Origin: Chitinophagaceae bacterium
GTDB lineage: Bacteria > Bacteroidota > Bacteroidia > Chitinophagales > Chitinophagaceae
Assembly: GCA_024508725.1 (NCBI GenBank)
Contig: JANINS010000004.1
Span: forward strand, 1,134,163 to 1,198,162
DNA length: 64,000 nucleotides
Reading direction: 5' to 3'
The translations under genes were made by a program, and so were the position numbers. This document shows positions 1 through 8,202 of the stretch, in pieces (the first letter of the stretch is position 1; each line of letters opens with the position of its first letter). A model generated the notes under the pieces. The model ran no database searches. It was not told where the DNA came from and was given only the letters and a program-made list of their open reading frames with translations.

Positions 1-486
1 TTTGATAGACCAAAGCAGTGTAGGTAATCGTGGATCTGATTCTTCCAATTCAAAATCTCCCAGTTGTTCATCTAATAAAACAACCTGGCTCGAAGCAAGT
101 TTAAACTGCATTAGTTCTTCTTTATGCAAAAACTTGTGAAGTATGCGGAAGACTTTCTCGGTTGGAATTTCAATGTCAATACCTACCCTGTTCGTTCGGC
201 TAACAATGGCAGCAGCATATTCGCCACAATGAGAAATAGAAAAATGATATTGCTCATCTGGCAGAAATGGCTTTCGGGTGCTGGCAATCTGGATTTCACG
301 GTAAGGAAAATCATCAAACAAATGCTTGAGCAGGTAACGACCAGCCAGATGTTGTAACCTCTTATTAGGATGTGTGATGCTTCTTTGCAATGGCACTACA
401 TCCAGGAAAAACTGCTCAGGTTCTTCTATCTTCCAGACGCCCAATTTCGTACTCTCGTTGATATCTTGTTGATAAAACAAAGACAT
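1..486 (-). CDS. 4'-phosphopantetheinyl transferase superfamily protein (3' end cut off)
   Basis: The leftward reading frame opens with ATG at 486 and runs off the window edge after 162 codons. GVGIDIE-like residues (GIDIE at about 102-106) and WSIK at 159-162 match the two Mg/CoA-binding motifs of the Sfp/AcpS-like transferase superfamily (family knowledge: WSxKEA follows). HFSISHCGEYAA (81-92) fits the conserved SHxGxYA motif. Such enzymes move the phosphopantetheine arm of CoA onto acyl or peptidyl carrier proteins in the cytoplasm. Which carrier is used cannot be told from the sequence. The only oddity is the truncation by the window. Confidence 0.88.
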   Translation of the reverse strand, partial: MSLFYQQDINESTKLGVWKIEEPEQFFLDVVPLQRSITHPNKRLQHLAGRYLLKHLFDDFPYREIQIASTRKPFLPDEQYHFSISHCGEYAAAIVSRTNRVGIDIEIPTEKVFRILHKFLHKEELMQFKLASSQVVLLDEQLGDFELEESDPRLPTLLWSIK

Positions 487-620
487 ACAGCAACTTCCCC
501 CAATCTCCTGAAGAGGAGCTTTGTTTTAGAATTTATATTGCAGCAGTTATGCCGAAATACCCTCTCAAATTCAAAGAGGGTTGCAAAGGTAAGCAGTCTG
601 CAGTTGCCAAACGCTTCAAA

Positions 621-669
621 AAGTATAAGAGTGCGACGCAACCGACGATGCAATGAAAACTGAAGCCGG
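621..669 (+). repeat. Dispersed intergenic repeat, copy A
   Basis: Contains the core GAGTGCGACGCAA (629-641), followed by CGACGATGCAATG and AAAACTGAAGCCGG. The same head and tail recur at 26509-26557 in reverse orientation. It lies between the phosphopantetheinyl transferase and dcd. Confidence 0.75.
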
Positions 670-710
670 TTAACAAATCATACATCTAACATCAGAAAAT
701 CCTACATAAC

Positions 711-1247
711 ATGATCTTATCTGATACACGAATTCTTGAGGAAATGGAACAGGGAACCATTGTAATAAAACCTTATAACCGGGAATGCCTTGGCAGTAAC
801 AGCTACGATGTTCATCTGGGAAAATGGCTGGCAACCTATCGTGAACACATATTAGATGCAAAAAAACACAATGAGATAGAGTATTTTGAAATTCCGGAGG
901 ATGGATTCGTGCTATACCCTCATATTTTTTATTTAGGTGTAACAGATGAATACACTGAAACTCATGCACATGTGCCTTTTTTGGAAGGTAAATCTTCGAC
1001 GGGGAGATTGGGAATTGATATTCATGCCACGGCAGGAAAAGGTGATGTAGGATTTTGTGGCAACTGGACCTTGGAAATATCTGTAAAACAACCGGTTAAG
1101 GTGTATAAAGGGATGCCGGTAGGTCAATTGATCTATTTCCCTGTTGATGGTGAAATTGAGGTAAAATACAACCAGAAGAAAAATGCCAAGTATAGCGGGC
1201 AACCCGATAAGCCAATTGAAAGTATGATGTGGAAGAATAAGTTTTAA
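711..1247 (+). CDS. dcd: dCTP deaminase
   Basis: A 178-residue protein of full family length. The core EGKSSTGRLGIDIHATAG (about 92-109), followed by GDVGFCGNWTLEI, is the dCTP deaminase/dUTPase-fold signature. The Glu of the GNWTLEI segment fits the catalytic glutamate and SS(T)GR fits the phosphate-binding part. The enzyme deaminates dCTP to dUTP in the pyrimidine pathway to dTTP and acts as a cytosolic trimer. It stands alone, with repeat copy A upstream and a palindromic element downstream. No Shine-Dalgarno is seen, as usual for the phylum. A bifunctional dCTP deaminase/dUTPase cannot be excluded. Confidence 0.95.
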   Translation: MILSDTRILEEMEQGTIVIKPYNRECLGSNSYDVHLGKWLATYREHILDAKKHNEIEYFEIPEDGFVLYPHIFYLGVTDEYTETHAHVPFLEGKSSTGRLGIDIHATAGKGDVGFCGNWTLEISVKQPVKVYKGMPVGQLIYFPVDGEIEVKYNQKKNAKYSGQPDKPIESMMWKNKF

Positions 1248-1249
1248 GT

Positions 1250-1360
1250 TGCCACGAATTAAAAGGATTAGCACGAATTAAAACTCAGGATAATTTCTCC
1301 GGCATTCATGCCGGAGAAATTGAGTGGAAGGTTTTAGAAAGAAGGCTTCAGCCCTTTATA
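1250..1360. repeat. Palindromic REP-like intergenic element
   Basis: The gap between dcd and the DUF3810 gene holds a short direct repeat (CACGAATTAAAA-like units at about 1252-1282). It is followed by a perfect 14-bp inverted repeat (AATTTCTCCGGCAT at 1292-1305 against 1308-1321) and a smaller hairpin, GAAGGCTTCAGCCCTT (about 1340-1356). There is no T-run after the large palindrome, so it looks more like a REP-type element than a classical terminator. It could still end transcription from both converging genes. Confidence 0.55.
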
Positions 1361-1378
1361 ATATTAGTAAAATGGTGC

Positions 1379-2521
1379 TCATAACCTTCCAAACTTTCTC
1401 CTATAAGCAATCAATAAACTCACCACATCATCATAACTCTTCAGCCCCGCTGATTGATTATTGGCTTTGAGATATTGCTCATACATATTCATCACTACAT
1501 TTGAAGTTTGCTCGGAAACAGCGGTTTGATTTCGCTGGAAATATTCCCTGATCTTTCTCCTGTCAAACCGAATGAGTGTATCCAGTTTCTGGTTATATGC
1601 ACTAAGGATTTCGATCACAGCAGTATCCTTTTCTGCAAATTTGGTGTACACCAGTTTACTTCTGAGAGATGAATACAGATCCAGGTAAACTGAGTAACGG
1701 AAATAAGGATCATTGGAAGCCGATGCTGCGAGGTATCCGGCAAAACTGGCTTCATTTTCTTTTGCATAACCCACCTGGTGACCGATCTCGTGGCACAAAA
1801 TAAACGGCTTCATCACTTCAGGGATTTTTGTGCTGAGCTGTGCTTCTCCTGTAAACGGATTATAGTAGCCGGTAAATCCAAAATATTTCGCCAAAGAAGA
1901 ATAAGTGCTGGCTTTTGCTGAGGTGACGGAATATTTCAGAAAAGGAAACTTCTGGGCTGCCAAACGGTAGCTTTCAACTGCTCCGCTCCGCATTTCTTTG
2001 AATGATTGTATAGGCAGGATCGTGTCTTTTGAGATCAGCAACCGGTTCTCATTTAATCGCACAATAACCTCATCTAAAATATGCATAACCTCTGAGGATG
2101 AATAACTTCCCGTTGGCAATTGCAATTGATGATCAAGTCCTTTTCTATGATAATTAAAACCCCACACCAAATTAAAGACGATATAGATCCACATCAGCAT
2201 CCTGGCTAATCTGAAAGTTCGTCGTACCGTTTTGTGCCTGGTGATCTTTCGCCTGAAAGCAGCGACGATGGTTTTGATCACTTTGATCAACAGCCAGCCT
2301 CCCAATATAAAATACAGGATATCGCCGATGCTAAATGGCAGCCATCCTGTAATCTGTCGTAGAAATTGAGCGATATATGGATAGATACTGATAGAATAAA
2401 CATCCTCTATCCATGTATGGAAATAAGTAGCTATGGTTACTAAAATGCTAAGTATAACCGGCACCAGCCACTTCAACCAGTCTTTCGTATTATATTGCCT
2501 TGCTTTTGAAGGGTTTTGCAT
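1379..2521 (-). CDS. DUF3810 family membrane protein with zincin motif
   Basis: A 380-residue protein. Its N-terminal part has three hydrophobic segments (about 19-35, 65-82 and 107-124). The C-terminal domain carries HEIGH at 244-248 and a nearby Glu in KENEAS (about 255-257), the pattern of a gluzincin/M48-like metalloprotease. This matches the Bacteroidota family DUF3810. From the motif it is probably a membrane-bound zinc peptidase, but no substrate is known to me. The ATG at 2521 directly follows the divergent promoter region of the DUF177 gene. It is monocistronic in appearance. Confidence 0.85.
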   Translation of the reverse strand: MQNPSKARQYNTKDWLKWLVPVILSILVTIATYFHTWIEDVYSISIYPYIAQFLRQITGWLPFSIGDILYFILGGWLLIKVIKTIVAAFRRKITRHKTVRRTFRLARMLMWIYIVFNLVWGFNYHRKGLDHQLQLPTGSYSSSEVMHILDEVIVRLNENRLLISKDTILPIQSFKEMRSGAVESYRLAAQKFPFLKYSVTSAKASTYSSLAKYFGFTGYYNPFTGEAQLSTKIPEVMKPFILCHEIGHQVGYAKENEASFAGYLAASASNDPYFRYSVYLDLYSSLRSKLVYTKFAEKDTAVIEILSAYNQKLDTLIRFDRRKIREYFQRNQTAVSEQTSNVVMNMYEQYLKANNQSAGLKSYDDVVSLLIAYRRKFGRL

Positions 2522-2568
2522 AACAATTTGCCAAATAACGGAAGATTGGAATGAAAACCAATTTTCCC

Positions 2569-2599
2569 TTTGGATTTCACCTGCTTTGTGCTACCTTTG
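2569..2599 (+). promoter_or_regulatory. Bacteroidota-type promoter for DUF177-rpmF
   Basis: TTTG at 2569-2572 and TACCTTTG at 2592-2599 are separated by exactly 19 nt, matching the known phylum consensus (-33 TTTG, -7 TAnnTTTG). Transcription would start a few bases later, about 15 nt before the ATG at 2621. Confidence 0.75.
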
Positions 2600-2620
2600 C
2601 CCACCCAAAAAACCGGCATC

Positions 2621-3175
2621 ATGAGTAACAGAAGGGAGTTTGAAATTGCTTTTGTTGGGTTAAAGCCGGGTATTCATGTATTTGAATACAGGGTAGAAGA
2701 TAAGTTCTTTACAGAATATGGTGAGCAGGATTTTGAACATGTAGACGCTAATGTAAAGCTGACACTGGAGAAGAATTCAGGCTTCATGATGTTGAAGTTT
2801 GATATCGACGGATCGGTTGATACACATTGCGATAGATGTGGAAATCCGCTGAAAGTGCAGCTTTGGGATGAATACAACATTGTAGTGAAAATGGTGGAAG
2901 AGCCTGAACTGATGAATGACCAGGAAGAAGATCCTGATGTTTATTATATCGGTCATAACGAAAGCCATTTATACATAGCCGACTGGATCTATGAGTTCAT
3001 TAACCTGAGCTTGCCGATGCAGAAAGTTTGTCCGGAGAAAGAGAACGGAGAATCAGGTTGCAATCCTGAAGTGCTGGAGAAGCTGAGAAAGATGGAAGAC
3101 GAAGCTGAACACACCACCAATCCTATCTGGAAAGGTTTGGAGCAGTTCAAGGATATTGACGAAAAGGAGAATTAA
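2621..3175 (+). CDS. YceD/DUF177 family protein
   Basis: The ATG at 2621 is preferred over an upstream in-frame codon at 2570 because it follows the promoter and predicted start site. The 184-residue product has CDRCGNPL (CxxC) in the middle and a second Cys pair further on (KVC...SGC), as in the DUF177/YceD family. Family members are encoded just before rpmF and plsX in many bacteria and are linked to 23S rRNA accumulation in E. coli and plants. Here the same order holds: DUF177, rpmF, plsX. The C terminus is rich in Glu and Lys. Confidence 0.88.
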   Translation: MSNRREFEIAFVGLKPGIHVFEYRVEDKFFTEYGEQDFEHVDANVKLTLEKNSGFMMLKFDIDGSVDTHCDRCGNPLKVQLWDEYNIVVKMVEEPELMNDQEEDPDVYYIGHNESHLYIADWIYEFINLSLPMQKVCPEKENGESGCNPEVLEKLRKMEDEAEHTTNPIWKGLEQFKDIDEKEN

Positions 3176-3228
3176 AGAAGAGTTGACGGTTGACAGATGA
3201 CGGTTTACAGGTGAGTAAAGAACAGAAC

Positions 3229-3280
3229 GTACAAGTGAGTGACACAACGAAGTTTAATAGTAGTAGTGTCGCTGGCTCAA
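3229..3280 (+). repeat. Dispersed intergenic repeat, copy B
   Basis: Variant with GTACAAGTGAGTGACACAAC followed by GAAGTTTAATAGTAGTAG. The tail is shared with copy I near 36640. It lies between the DUF177 gene and rpmF, within what should be one operon. Confidence 0.75.
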
Positions 3281-3325
3281 CAAAAAAGAATAAAGATTTT
3301 TAAATAAAGGATAAAACAACAGGTT

Positions 3326-3520
3326 ATGCCAAATCCTAAACGCAGACATTCGCAGCAGAGAAGTGCTAAGAGAAGAACTCACTACAAAGCTGAGGAAGTT
3401 ACGCTGAGCAAAGACACAACGACTGGTGAAATTCACCCACGTCACCGTGCACATGTTAGTGAAGGTAAATTGTACTACAAAGGAAAATTAGTTGCTGAAA
3501 AAGCACCTCTTAAAGCCTAA
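3326..3520 (+). CDS. rpmF: 50S ribosomal protein bL32
   Basis: A 64-residue basic protein beginning MPNPKRRHSQQRSAKRRTH, the signature N terminus of bL32, and ending in a GKLYYKGK segment. It is a structural protein of the large ribosomal subunit. It sits 150 bp after the DUF177 gene, as in many genomes, with a dispersed repeat in the gap, and is followed by a hairpin at 3544-3574. No zinc-binding cysteines are present, so this is the zinc-independent form. Confidence 0.97.
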   Translation: MPNPKRRHSQQRSAKRRTHYKAEEVTLSKDTTTGEIHPRHRAHVSEGKLYYKGKLVAEKAPLKA

Positions 3521-3543
3521 TTGTTCGCTTCACAATATTGATT

Positions 3544-3574
3544 GACCTGGCAAGTTCCTGAAACCTGTCAGGTC
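3544..3574 (+). terminator. Hairpin after rpmF
   Basis: GACCTG (3544-3549) pairs with CAGGTC (3569-3574), and internal bases can extend the stem. The sequence TTTCTTCTT follows. It may end or attenuate transcription before plsX. Confidence 0.5.
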
Positions 3575-3601
3575 TTTCTTCTTAACTAAACTGCCGAGGA
3601 T

Positions 3602-4570
3602 ATGAATATTGCCGTTGATATGATGGGTGGTGATTTTGCACCGCTGGAAGCTGTAAAAGGTTTGCAACAGTATATGACTGGCAATGGTTCTCCGGCAACC
3701 ATTCTTTGTGTTGGAGACGAAGAGGAGCTTCGCAAACTACTTGATGAACACCAGGTGATCTCTCCGAACATTCATGTTGTTCATGCTCCTGAAGTGATCG
3801 GTTACAACGAACATCCTACCAAGGCTTTGAAAGAAAAGCCCAAATCTTCTATCTCTATCGGTTTTCATTTACTGGCTACAGGAAAAGCAGATGCATTCAT
3901 CAGTGCAGGAAACACTGGAGCTATGCTCGTTGGTGCTATGTTCAGCATCAAAGCCATTGAAGGTGTACAAAGACCCACCATCGCTACTGTAATTCCAAAG
4001 CTGAATGGCAAAACAGGTTTACTAGCTGATGTTGGTTTGAATGCAGATTGCAAACCTGAACATTTAGACCAGTTCGCAACGCTTGGGAGCCTTTACGCTA
4101 AAAACATTCTTGGTATTGACGAGCCAACTGTTGGATTGATGAATGTGGGTGAGGAAGAAGGTAAAGGCAATGCTTTGGCGCAAGCCACTTATCCCCTGCT
4201 GAAGGAAAATACACAGGTAAATTTCATTGGAAACATCGAAGGCAGAGACATCTTCAGCGATAAGGCTGATGTGATGGTTTGCGATGGATTTACCGGCAAT
4301 ATTATCCTGAAAATGGCAGAGAGTTTTTATGAAATTGCTCACCACAGGAATTTCCATACAGACGAATACATTCAACGCTTTCACTACGAAAATTATGGCG
4401 GAACACCGGTTCTGGGTGTAGCCAAACCTGTGATCATCGGTCATGGAATTTCGAATGCTACGGCTTTCTGGAACATGATTCGTTTAGCAGAAAGAATGAT
4501 CGAAACAGATGTTTGCGGCCAGATGAAGAAAAGTTTTGCCGAGGTAGCCAGCTCAAGTACAACGATGTAA
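3602..4570 (+). CDS. plsX: Phosphate acyltransferase PlsX
   Basis: A 322-residue protein starting MNIAVDMMGGDFAP, the PlsX hallmark. NTGAMLVGA (around 101-109) and VCDGFTGNIILK (around 227-238) are also family motifs. PlsX converts acyl-ACP to acyl-phosphate, the first step in phospholipid synthesis by the PlsX/PlsY route, as a peripheral membrane enzyme. It follows rpmF as in many bacteria, but fabH, the usual next gene, is absent. A small secreted protein gene and an inverted dispersed repeat lie there instead. Confidence 0.96.
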   Translation: MNIAVDMMGGDFAPLEAVKGLQQYMTGNGSPATILCVGDEEELRKLLDEHQVISPNIHVVHAPEVIGYNEHPTKALKEKPKSSISIGFHLLATGKADAFISAGNTGAMLVGAMFSIKAIEGVQRPTIATVIPKLNGKTGLLADVGLNADCKPEHLDQFATLGSLYAKNILGIDEPTVGLMNVGEEEGKGNALAQATYPLLKENTQVNFIGNIEGRDIFSDKADVMVCDGFTGNIILKMAESFYEIAHHRNFHTDEYIQRFHYENYGGTPVLGVAKPVIIGHGISNATAFWNMIRLAERMIETDVCGQMKKSFAEVASSSTTM

Positions 4571-4572
4571 CT

Positions 4573-4597
4573 TTCGTTGCGTCGCACTCTTGTACTT
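4573..4597 (-). repeat. Dispersed intergenic repeat, copy C (short, reverse)
   Basis: Reads on the minus strand as AAGTACAAGAGTGCGACGCA followed by ACGAA. It begins three bases after the plsX stop codon. Confidence 0.7.
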
Positions 4598-4632
4598 ACT
4601 GAACTTTCTTGAGCTTTTGCGTAACTTGGACC

Positions 4633-4950
4633 ATGCGTATACTCCTATCTTGTTTATTTTTCTCTTTATCTGCCACAGCTCAACAAACAGTTGAAGTAGT
4701 TTGGGCAAATCCCAAAACTGTCGAAGGCTATAAAAGAACGGATAGCTTGTTGAAGGATACTATTCGTTCTCACTCACTCCTACTTATCATTACTGAAGAT
4801 TCAATAGCAAACGATTATTATATCCAGACTTTTGACAAATTAATGGCAAGCAAACAAAATGTTCAAGATTCTAAAACCAGAGCTTGGGTAGCAACAATTG
4901 AAAAATTCCCAGCAGTCAAGCTTGAAGTTTTCTATATACCTAAGAAATAA
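4633..4950 (+). CDS. Small secreted protein of unknown function
   Basis: The ATG at 4633 gives a signal peptide (MRILLSCLFFSLSATAQ) and a mature chain of about 88 residues. An upstream in-frame codon at 4609 would only add residues before the signal and overlap the promoter-like TAACTTGG. The mature part contains LLIITEDSIANDYYI and ends in a basic KK. I do not recognise the family. It could be a periplasmic protein of thioredoxin-like topology cut short, but no CxxC is present. It is convergent with the methyltransferase gene; only 3 bp separate the two stops. Confidence 0.65.
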   Translation: MRILLSCLFFSLSATAQQTVEVVWANPKTVEGYKRTDSLLKDTIRSHSLLLIITEDSIANDYYIQTFDKLMASKQNVQDSKTRAWVATIEKFPAVKLEVFYIPKK

Positions 4951-4953
4951 TTC

Positions 4954-5853
4954 TTACTTCTTTCTTATTACATAAATCACTGAACTGCATTTCGAAGTAT
5001 CGCTAAACGCTTCCCAGTTAGAAAGCCAGCCATTCCAGAAGGCAGTGATAAGATTATTGTAGCCATTCTTGTATTGCTCACTCAACATAGAAACATAGAA
5101 GCTGTCGAACCACATCGGTTTGTGAGCAATCACCTGCATTCCGTGTTGCTCTGCAAGAATGTCCATGCTGTGTGGTGAAAAATGATAGAGATGTCTCGGC
5201 ACATCGTAAGCAGCCCAGAATTCCTGGTAAGTATCAGCATCGAAGCTGGTGTAGTTGGGAACAGCAATGAACAATGTTCCGTTTGGCTTTAATATTCGTT
5301 TGAATGTATCGAGATAACCATGCAGATCATGCACGTGTTCTAACACATGCCACATGGTAATTGCATCGTAGTGATCGGAAGGTTGATTGTACAATTCTTC
5401 CGGCGAATTAAGTTCCAGTTGATGATTCTGCTTTGCGTTTTGTCGTGCTGTTTCATCAGGCTCCAAACCTGTGACCTGCCATCCTGCTTTCTTCATTGTT
5501 GCTGCAAAAGCACCGGTTCCTGCACCAACATCAAGCAAAGTTCCTGTTTTAAGTGTAGTAAGTTTGCAGATCAGTCTTTTCTTAGAACTCAGCGTAAAAC
5601 TCCTCACCCAATGATACAAACGATTGATGATACCTTTTTTTGTATCTGAATGAGACACATAATCCTGCGATTTATAATATCTGCCAATCTCATTTGCTGA
5701 TGGAATGTTCTGTGTAAACCTGACCGTGCAATCGGTACATTCCCATACTTCAAAATTTTCTTTGGAAACTGTATAGTCTTTAGCAGTAATAGCGAAGTTG
5801 ATGTTACTGCTTTTACAAATGGGACATTGACGGTATGTGATCACCTCACTCAT
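4954..5853 (-). CDS. Class I SAM-dependent methyltransferase with N-terminal zinc ribbon
   Basis: ATG at 5853 is chosen; a TTG lies four codons upstream. The 299-residue protein begins with a CPIC...CTDC zinc ribbon (about 10-43), followed by a Rossmann methyltransferase domain. Its SAM motif is LLDVGAGTGAFA (about 108-119), and MWHVLEHVHD (about 165-174) is a Methyltransf_23-type motif. The substrate is unknown; relatives act on quinones, sugars or lipids. It is leftward, convergent with the small secreted protein gene, and follows the HU-like gene by 40 bp, so it may be the last gene of the envelope operon 11241-4954. Confidence 0.85.
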   Translation of the reverse strand: MSEVITYRQCPICKSSNINFAITAKDYTVSKENFEVWECTDCTVRFTQNIPSANEIGRYYKSQDYVSHSDTKKGIINRLYHWVRSFTLSSKKRLICKLTTLKTGTLLDVGAGTGAFAATMKKAGWQVTGLEPDETARQNAKQNHQLELNSPEELYNQPSDHYDAITMWHVLEHVHDLHGYLDTFKRILKPNGTLFIAVPNYTSFDADTYQEFWAAYDVPRHLYHFSPHSMDILAEQHGMQVIAHKPMWFDSFYVSMLSEQYKNGYNNLITAFWNGWLSNWEAFSDTSKCSSVIYVIRKK

Positions 5854-5893
5854 TGGAAGCGGCAAAGAAACAAAGTTTTGAGGAAGAAACGTA

Positions 5894-6457
5894 TTACATA
5901 TTGGTCATGTAGAAATAACCGATCGCTGCAAGAGCAAGTAAAGCAAGAACAGTAGCCCATATCCACCAACGATCTTTCACTACTATCTCCTCCACTGTTG
6001 TTTCATCTACAGAATAAACTGCAGTCTCGGAAGATGAAACAACATTTTCGGTAGAAATATTCTGCCGTTGCTCAACTTCAGCCGGAGTTAATTTAGGAAA
6101 GTATTGGTTGATCGCTGAAGGTTCAAAAACAATTGCACCAAGATTATTCCTTTTCAGAACACCCAAACCAGAAAGCTCAACGAAGCTTTGTGATTGAATA
6201 TCTTTCTTCAGCTGGTAAGCAAAATCCTGGAATTTTCTTACGGCGTCTACTCCTGAGAAATCATGATCTGCTGCCAGGAAATCGTAAAATTTCTTCTCAG
6301 CTAATGCAGTTCCTGCTTCGAAACTTATCCTTTGCACCGGTGGTTGAAAAGTATTTCCATCAAATGATGCTGGAGTTCTTTGCACCGAAAAAGTTCCTAC
6401 ACCCGGAATACTCACATGATCATTTAAAACAAGAAACTTATACAGAGAATTCAGCAT
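5894..6457 (-). CDS. HU-CCDC81-like domain protein with C-terminal membrane anchor
   Basis: A 187-residue protein. The N-terminal part (LYKFLVLNDHVSIPGVGTF at about 5-23) and the following region match the Bacteroidota HU-CCDC81 domains. WWIWATVLALLALAAIGYFY near the end is a membrane anchor. The related domain family is inferred to bind DNA or structural elements; the membrane tail suggests a role near the envelope. Start and upstream stop overlap as TAATG, so it is translationally coupled to the barrel gene at 6457-8103. The three-gene order (TPR, barrel, HU-like) suggests one complex or pathway. Confidence 0.75.
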   Translation of the reverse strand: MLNSLYKFLVLNDHVSIPGVGTFSVQRTPASFDGNTFQPPVQRISFEAGTALAEKKFYDFLAADHDFSGVDAVRKFQDFAYQLKKDIQSQSFVELSGLGVLKRNNLGAIVFEPSAINQYFPKLTPAEVEQRQNISTENVVSSSETAVYSVDETTVEEIVVKDRWWIWATVLALLALAAIGYFYMTNM

Positions 6458-8103
6458 TATTTTTTAGCAGTTTGACCGAACGAATATACAACTCCGGCCA
6501 AAACATTAAAGCCAAGAACCTTATAGTTATTCCAGCGTTGGTATTGATTGTTTAAAACATTGTTGAACTGTAACCATCCACTAAACTTATCGGTAATGCC
6601 GAGCTCAAGTCCAAGGTTCATATCGATCGCAGCTTTTTGCTTCAGGCTTACACCATTTCTTGCCCTGTATTGCGGACCATCCCAAAAGAAAACATCTGAA
6701 GTAACAGAAAGATCCTTTAACACCTGCCAGCGAAGACTTCCGGTAACTTCTAATGGTAATAATCCGTAAGCATCTTTATAGCTGTATTGATTCGAGAACC
6801 TGTTGAAAGTGGCTCCCGCCAGGAATGAAAATTTTTCCTGAACCATATAACCGATCTCACCATGAATTCTGAAACTCTTCATCGACTGTTCCATTAACAC
6901 ATTAAAGGTTTTACCATCTAATGTATCGTTCACGAATAATGCAACATTGTTATAGTTGAGTATCGAAACTTTTGCGTTGTAAGTGAAGTGATTTCCGGCA
7001 GAACCTTTTAATCCTGCATATTGCTCTTTGATCCTTGTGTTATTAGAGAAATCGGGTTGAGCAATAAATGGATTATATGTTGCAAGATTCTGGTAAGTGT
7101 TCCTGTGATAATAACCGATCCATCCTGCCTGGATAGAGAAAGGCTGATCTTTTACTTTCATCTCAGCTCTAAAGTTTGGCAGCAGGTTGAATACCGAGTT
7201 ATCCCAGGAAGGTGTAAATCCTGCATTCACTTTCAAGTTGGGCGTTTTAAACTGGAAAGCCGGCGTTAGATAAAAAAGATTATTATCGTAAGTTGCTTTA
7301 GGCGTTTTTAAAGAAGTGATATCACCAAACAAACCAACCGACAAGCCAAACACTCTTCCAAAGTTCTTCGTTACAGGTAAAGCAAACGATAAAGTTGATT
7401 CGTTACCACTCCTGTTGTCGTTGAAGAATTCCATTCCAACAGACGGGTTATAATCTATCGGAGCATCAGCAACTTTATTCCGCAATCCTATTCTTGCACC
7501 AAACGAGCTGAAGTTTTGTTTCAGCGAATCTTTGTTTGTGTACTTCATGCTGTCAGCAAAACCATATAAATATTGATTCGAAAGATCAACATGTGCTTTC
7601 GCATTCCATTCACTCTTGTTATTCTTTGATGCAAACACACCCAAGCCTTCCAGATTTGTTCTGCTGAATTGCTGAAACGGCAACTGACCTTTAGAAGACA
7701 CATGTTTCGCATGAACATTTACCAATGATTTTTGTCCATCGCCAAAACTCAAGCCCAGTCTTACATACGGAGTAGTAAAATTTCCATACCCAGCTTTTAC
7801 ATAGTTGTGATTTTGCCAAGCAAATGCAGTGTCTGGCGACAAAGCCAGAGGCTGCAATGGTGTTGGCTGGTATGCAAAAAACAAATTCTGCGAAGGTATT
7901 GTATAAAATAAGTTGGGTCTTGAACTATCAGCCACAGGAGATGCTGCACTGAAGTTGATCTTAGCTGCAGGTTTTAATGTTGGCTTGAATGCAGATGTAA
8001 CCACCACTGTAGTAGGCTTGGTTGTATCTAACGTAACTTTCTTTTGAGCAAACAAACCCAGGCTCAATAGAACGATAAATGATGTTATACTAAGTTGCTT
8101 CAT
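6457..8103 (-). CDS. Outer-membrane beta-barrel protein (TonB-receptor-like, no clear plug)
   Basis: A 548-residue protein with a signal peptide (MKQLSITSFIVLLSLGLFAQ). A Pro/Ser/Thr-rich linker follows, then alternating aromatic and polar strands up to a C-terminal VVYSFG near the end, typical for outer-membrane barrels. The TonB plug motifs seen in full receptors are absent, and the length is short for a TonB receptor. It is downstream of the large TPR gene and overlaps the HU-like gene at its stop. An uptake channel or assembly partner of the TPR protein is the likely role; the substrate is unknown. Confidence 0.75.
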   Translation of the reverse strand: MKQLSITSFIVLLSLGLFAQKKVTLDTTKPTTVVVTSAFKPTLKPAAKINFSAASPVADSSRPNLFYTIPSQNLFFAYQPTPLQPLALSPDTAFAWQNHNYVKAGYGNFTTPYVRLGLSFGDGQKSLVNVHAKHVSSKGQLPFQQFSRTNLEGLGVFASKNNKSEWNAKAHVDLSNQYLYGFADSMKYTNKDSLKQNFSSFGARIGLRNKVADAPIDYNPSVGMEFFNDNRSGNESTLSFALPVTKNFGRVFGLSVGLFGDITSLKTPKATYDNNLFYLTPAFQFKTPNLKVNAGFTPSWDNSVFNLLPNFRAEMKVKDQPFSIQAGWIGYYHRNTYQNLATYNPFIAQPDFSNNTRIKEQYAGLKGSAGNHFTYNAKVSILNYNNVALFVNDTLDGKTFNVLMEQSMKSFRIHGEIGYMVQEKFSFLAGATFNRFSNQYSYKDAYGLLPLEVTGSLRWQVLKDLSVTSDVFFWDGPQYRARNGVSLKQKAAIDMNLGLELGITDKFSGWLQFNNVLNNQYQRWNNYKVLGFNVLAGVVYSFGQTAKK

Positions 8104-8118
8104 GTTATCTTTTTGTGA

Positions 8119-8195
8119 TACCGGCTTTCTGTTTTCAATTTAGCTTCTGTTGCGCTTGTCCGACGTAGCTTTAGCGAAGGCGGATCGCACTATAC
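8119..8195 (-). repeat. Degenerate dispersed repeat with internal hairpin, copy D
   Basis: Between the TPR and barrel genes the minus strand shows an imperfect hairpin (GTCCGacGTAGC ... GCgaaggCGGA on the plus strand, about 8159-8184). It is followed by GCGCAACAGAAG and a GAAAACAGAAAGCCGG tail like copies A and E. The core is weaker than in the other copies. Confidence 0.45.
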
Positions 8196-8202
8196 TATTA
8201 GT

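Noticed and set aside
124-663. Rightward and other reading frames at the left edge
   Set aside because: They are antisense to a phosphopantetheinyl transferase frame with clear GIDIE and WSIK motifs, and show no family pattern.
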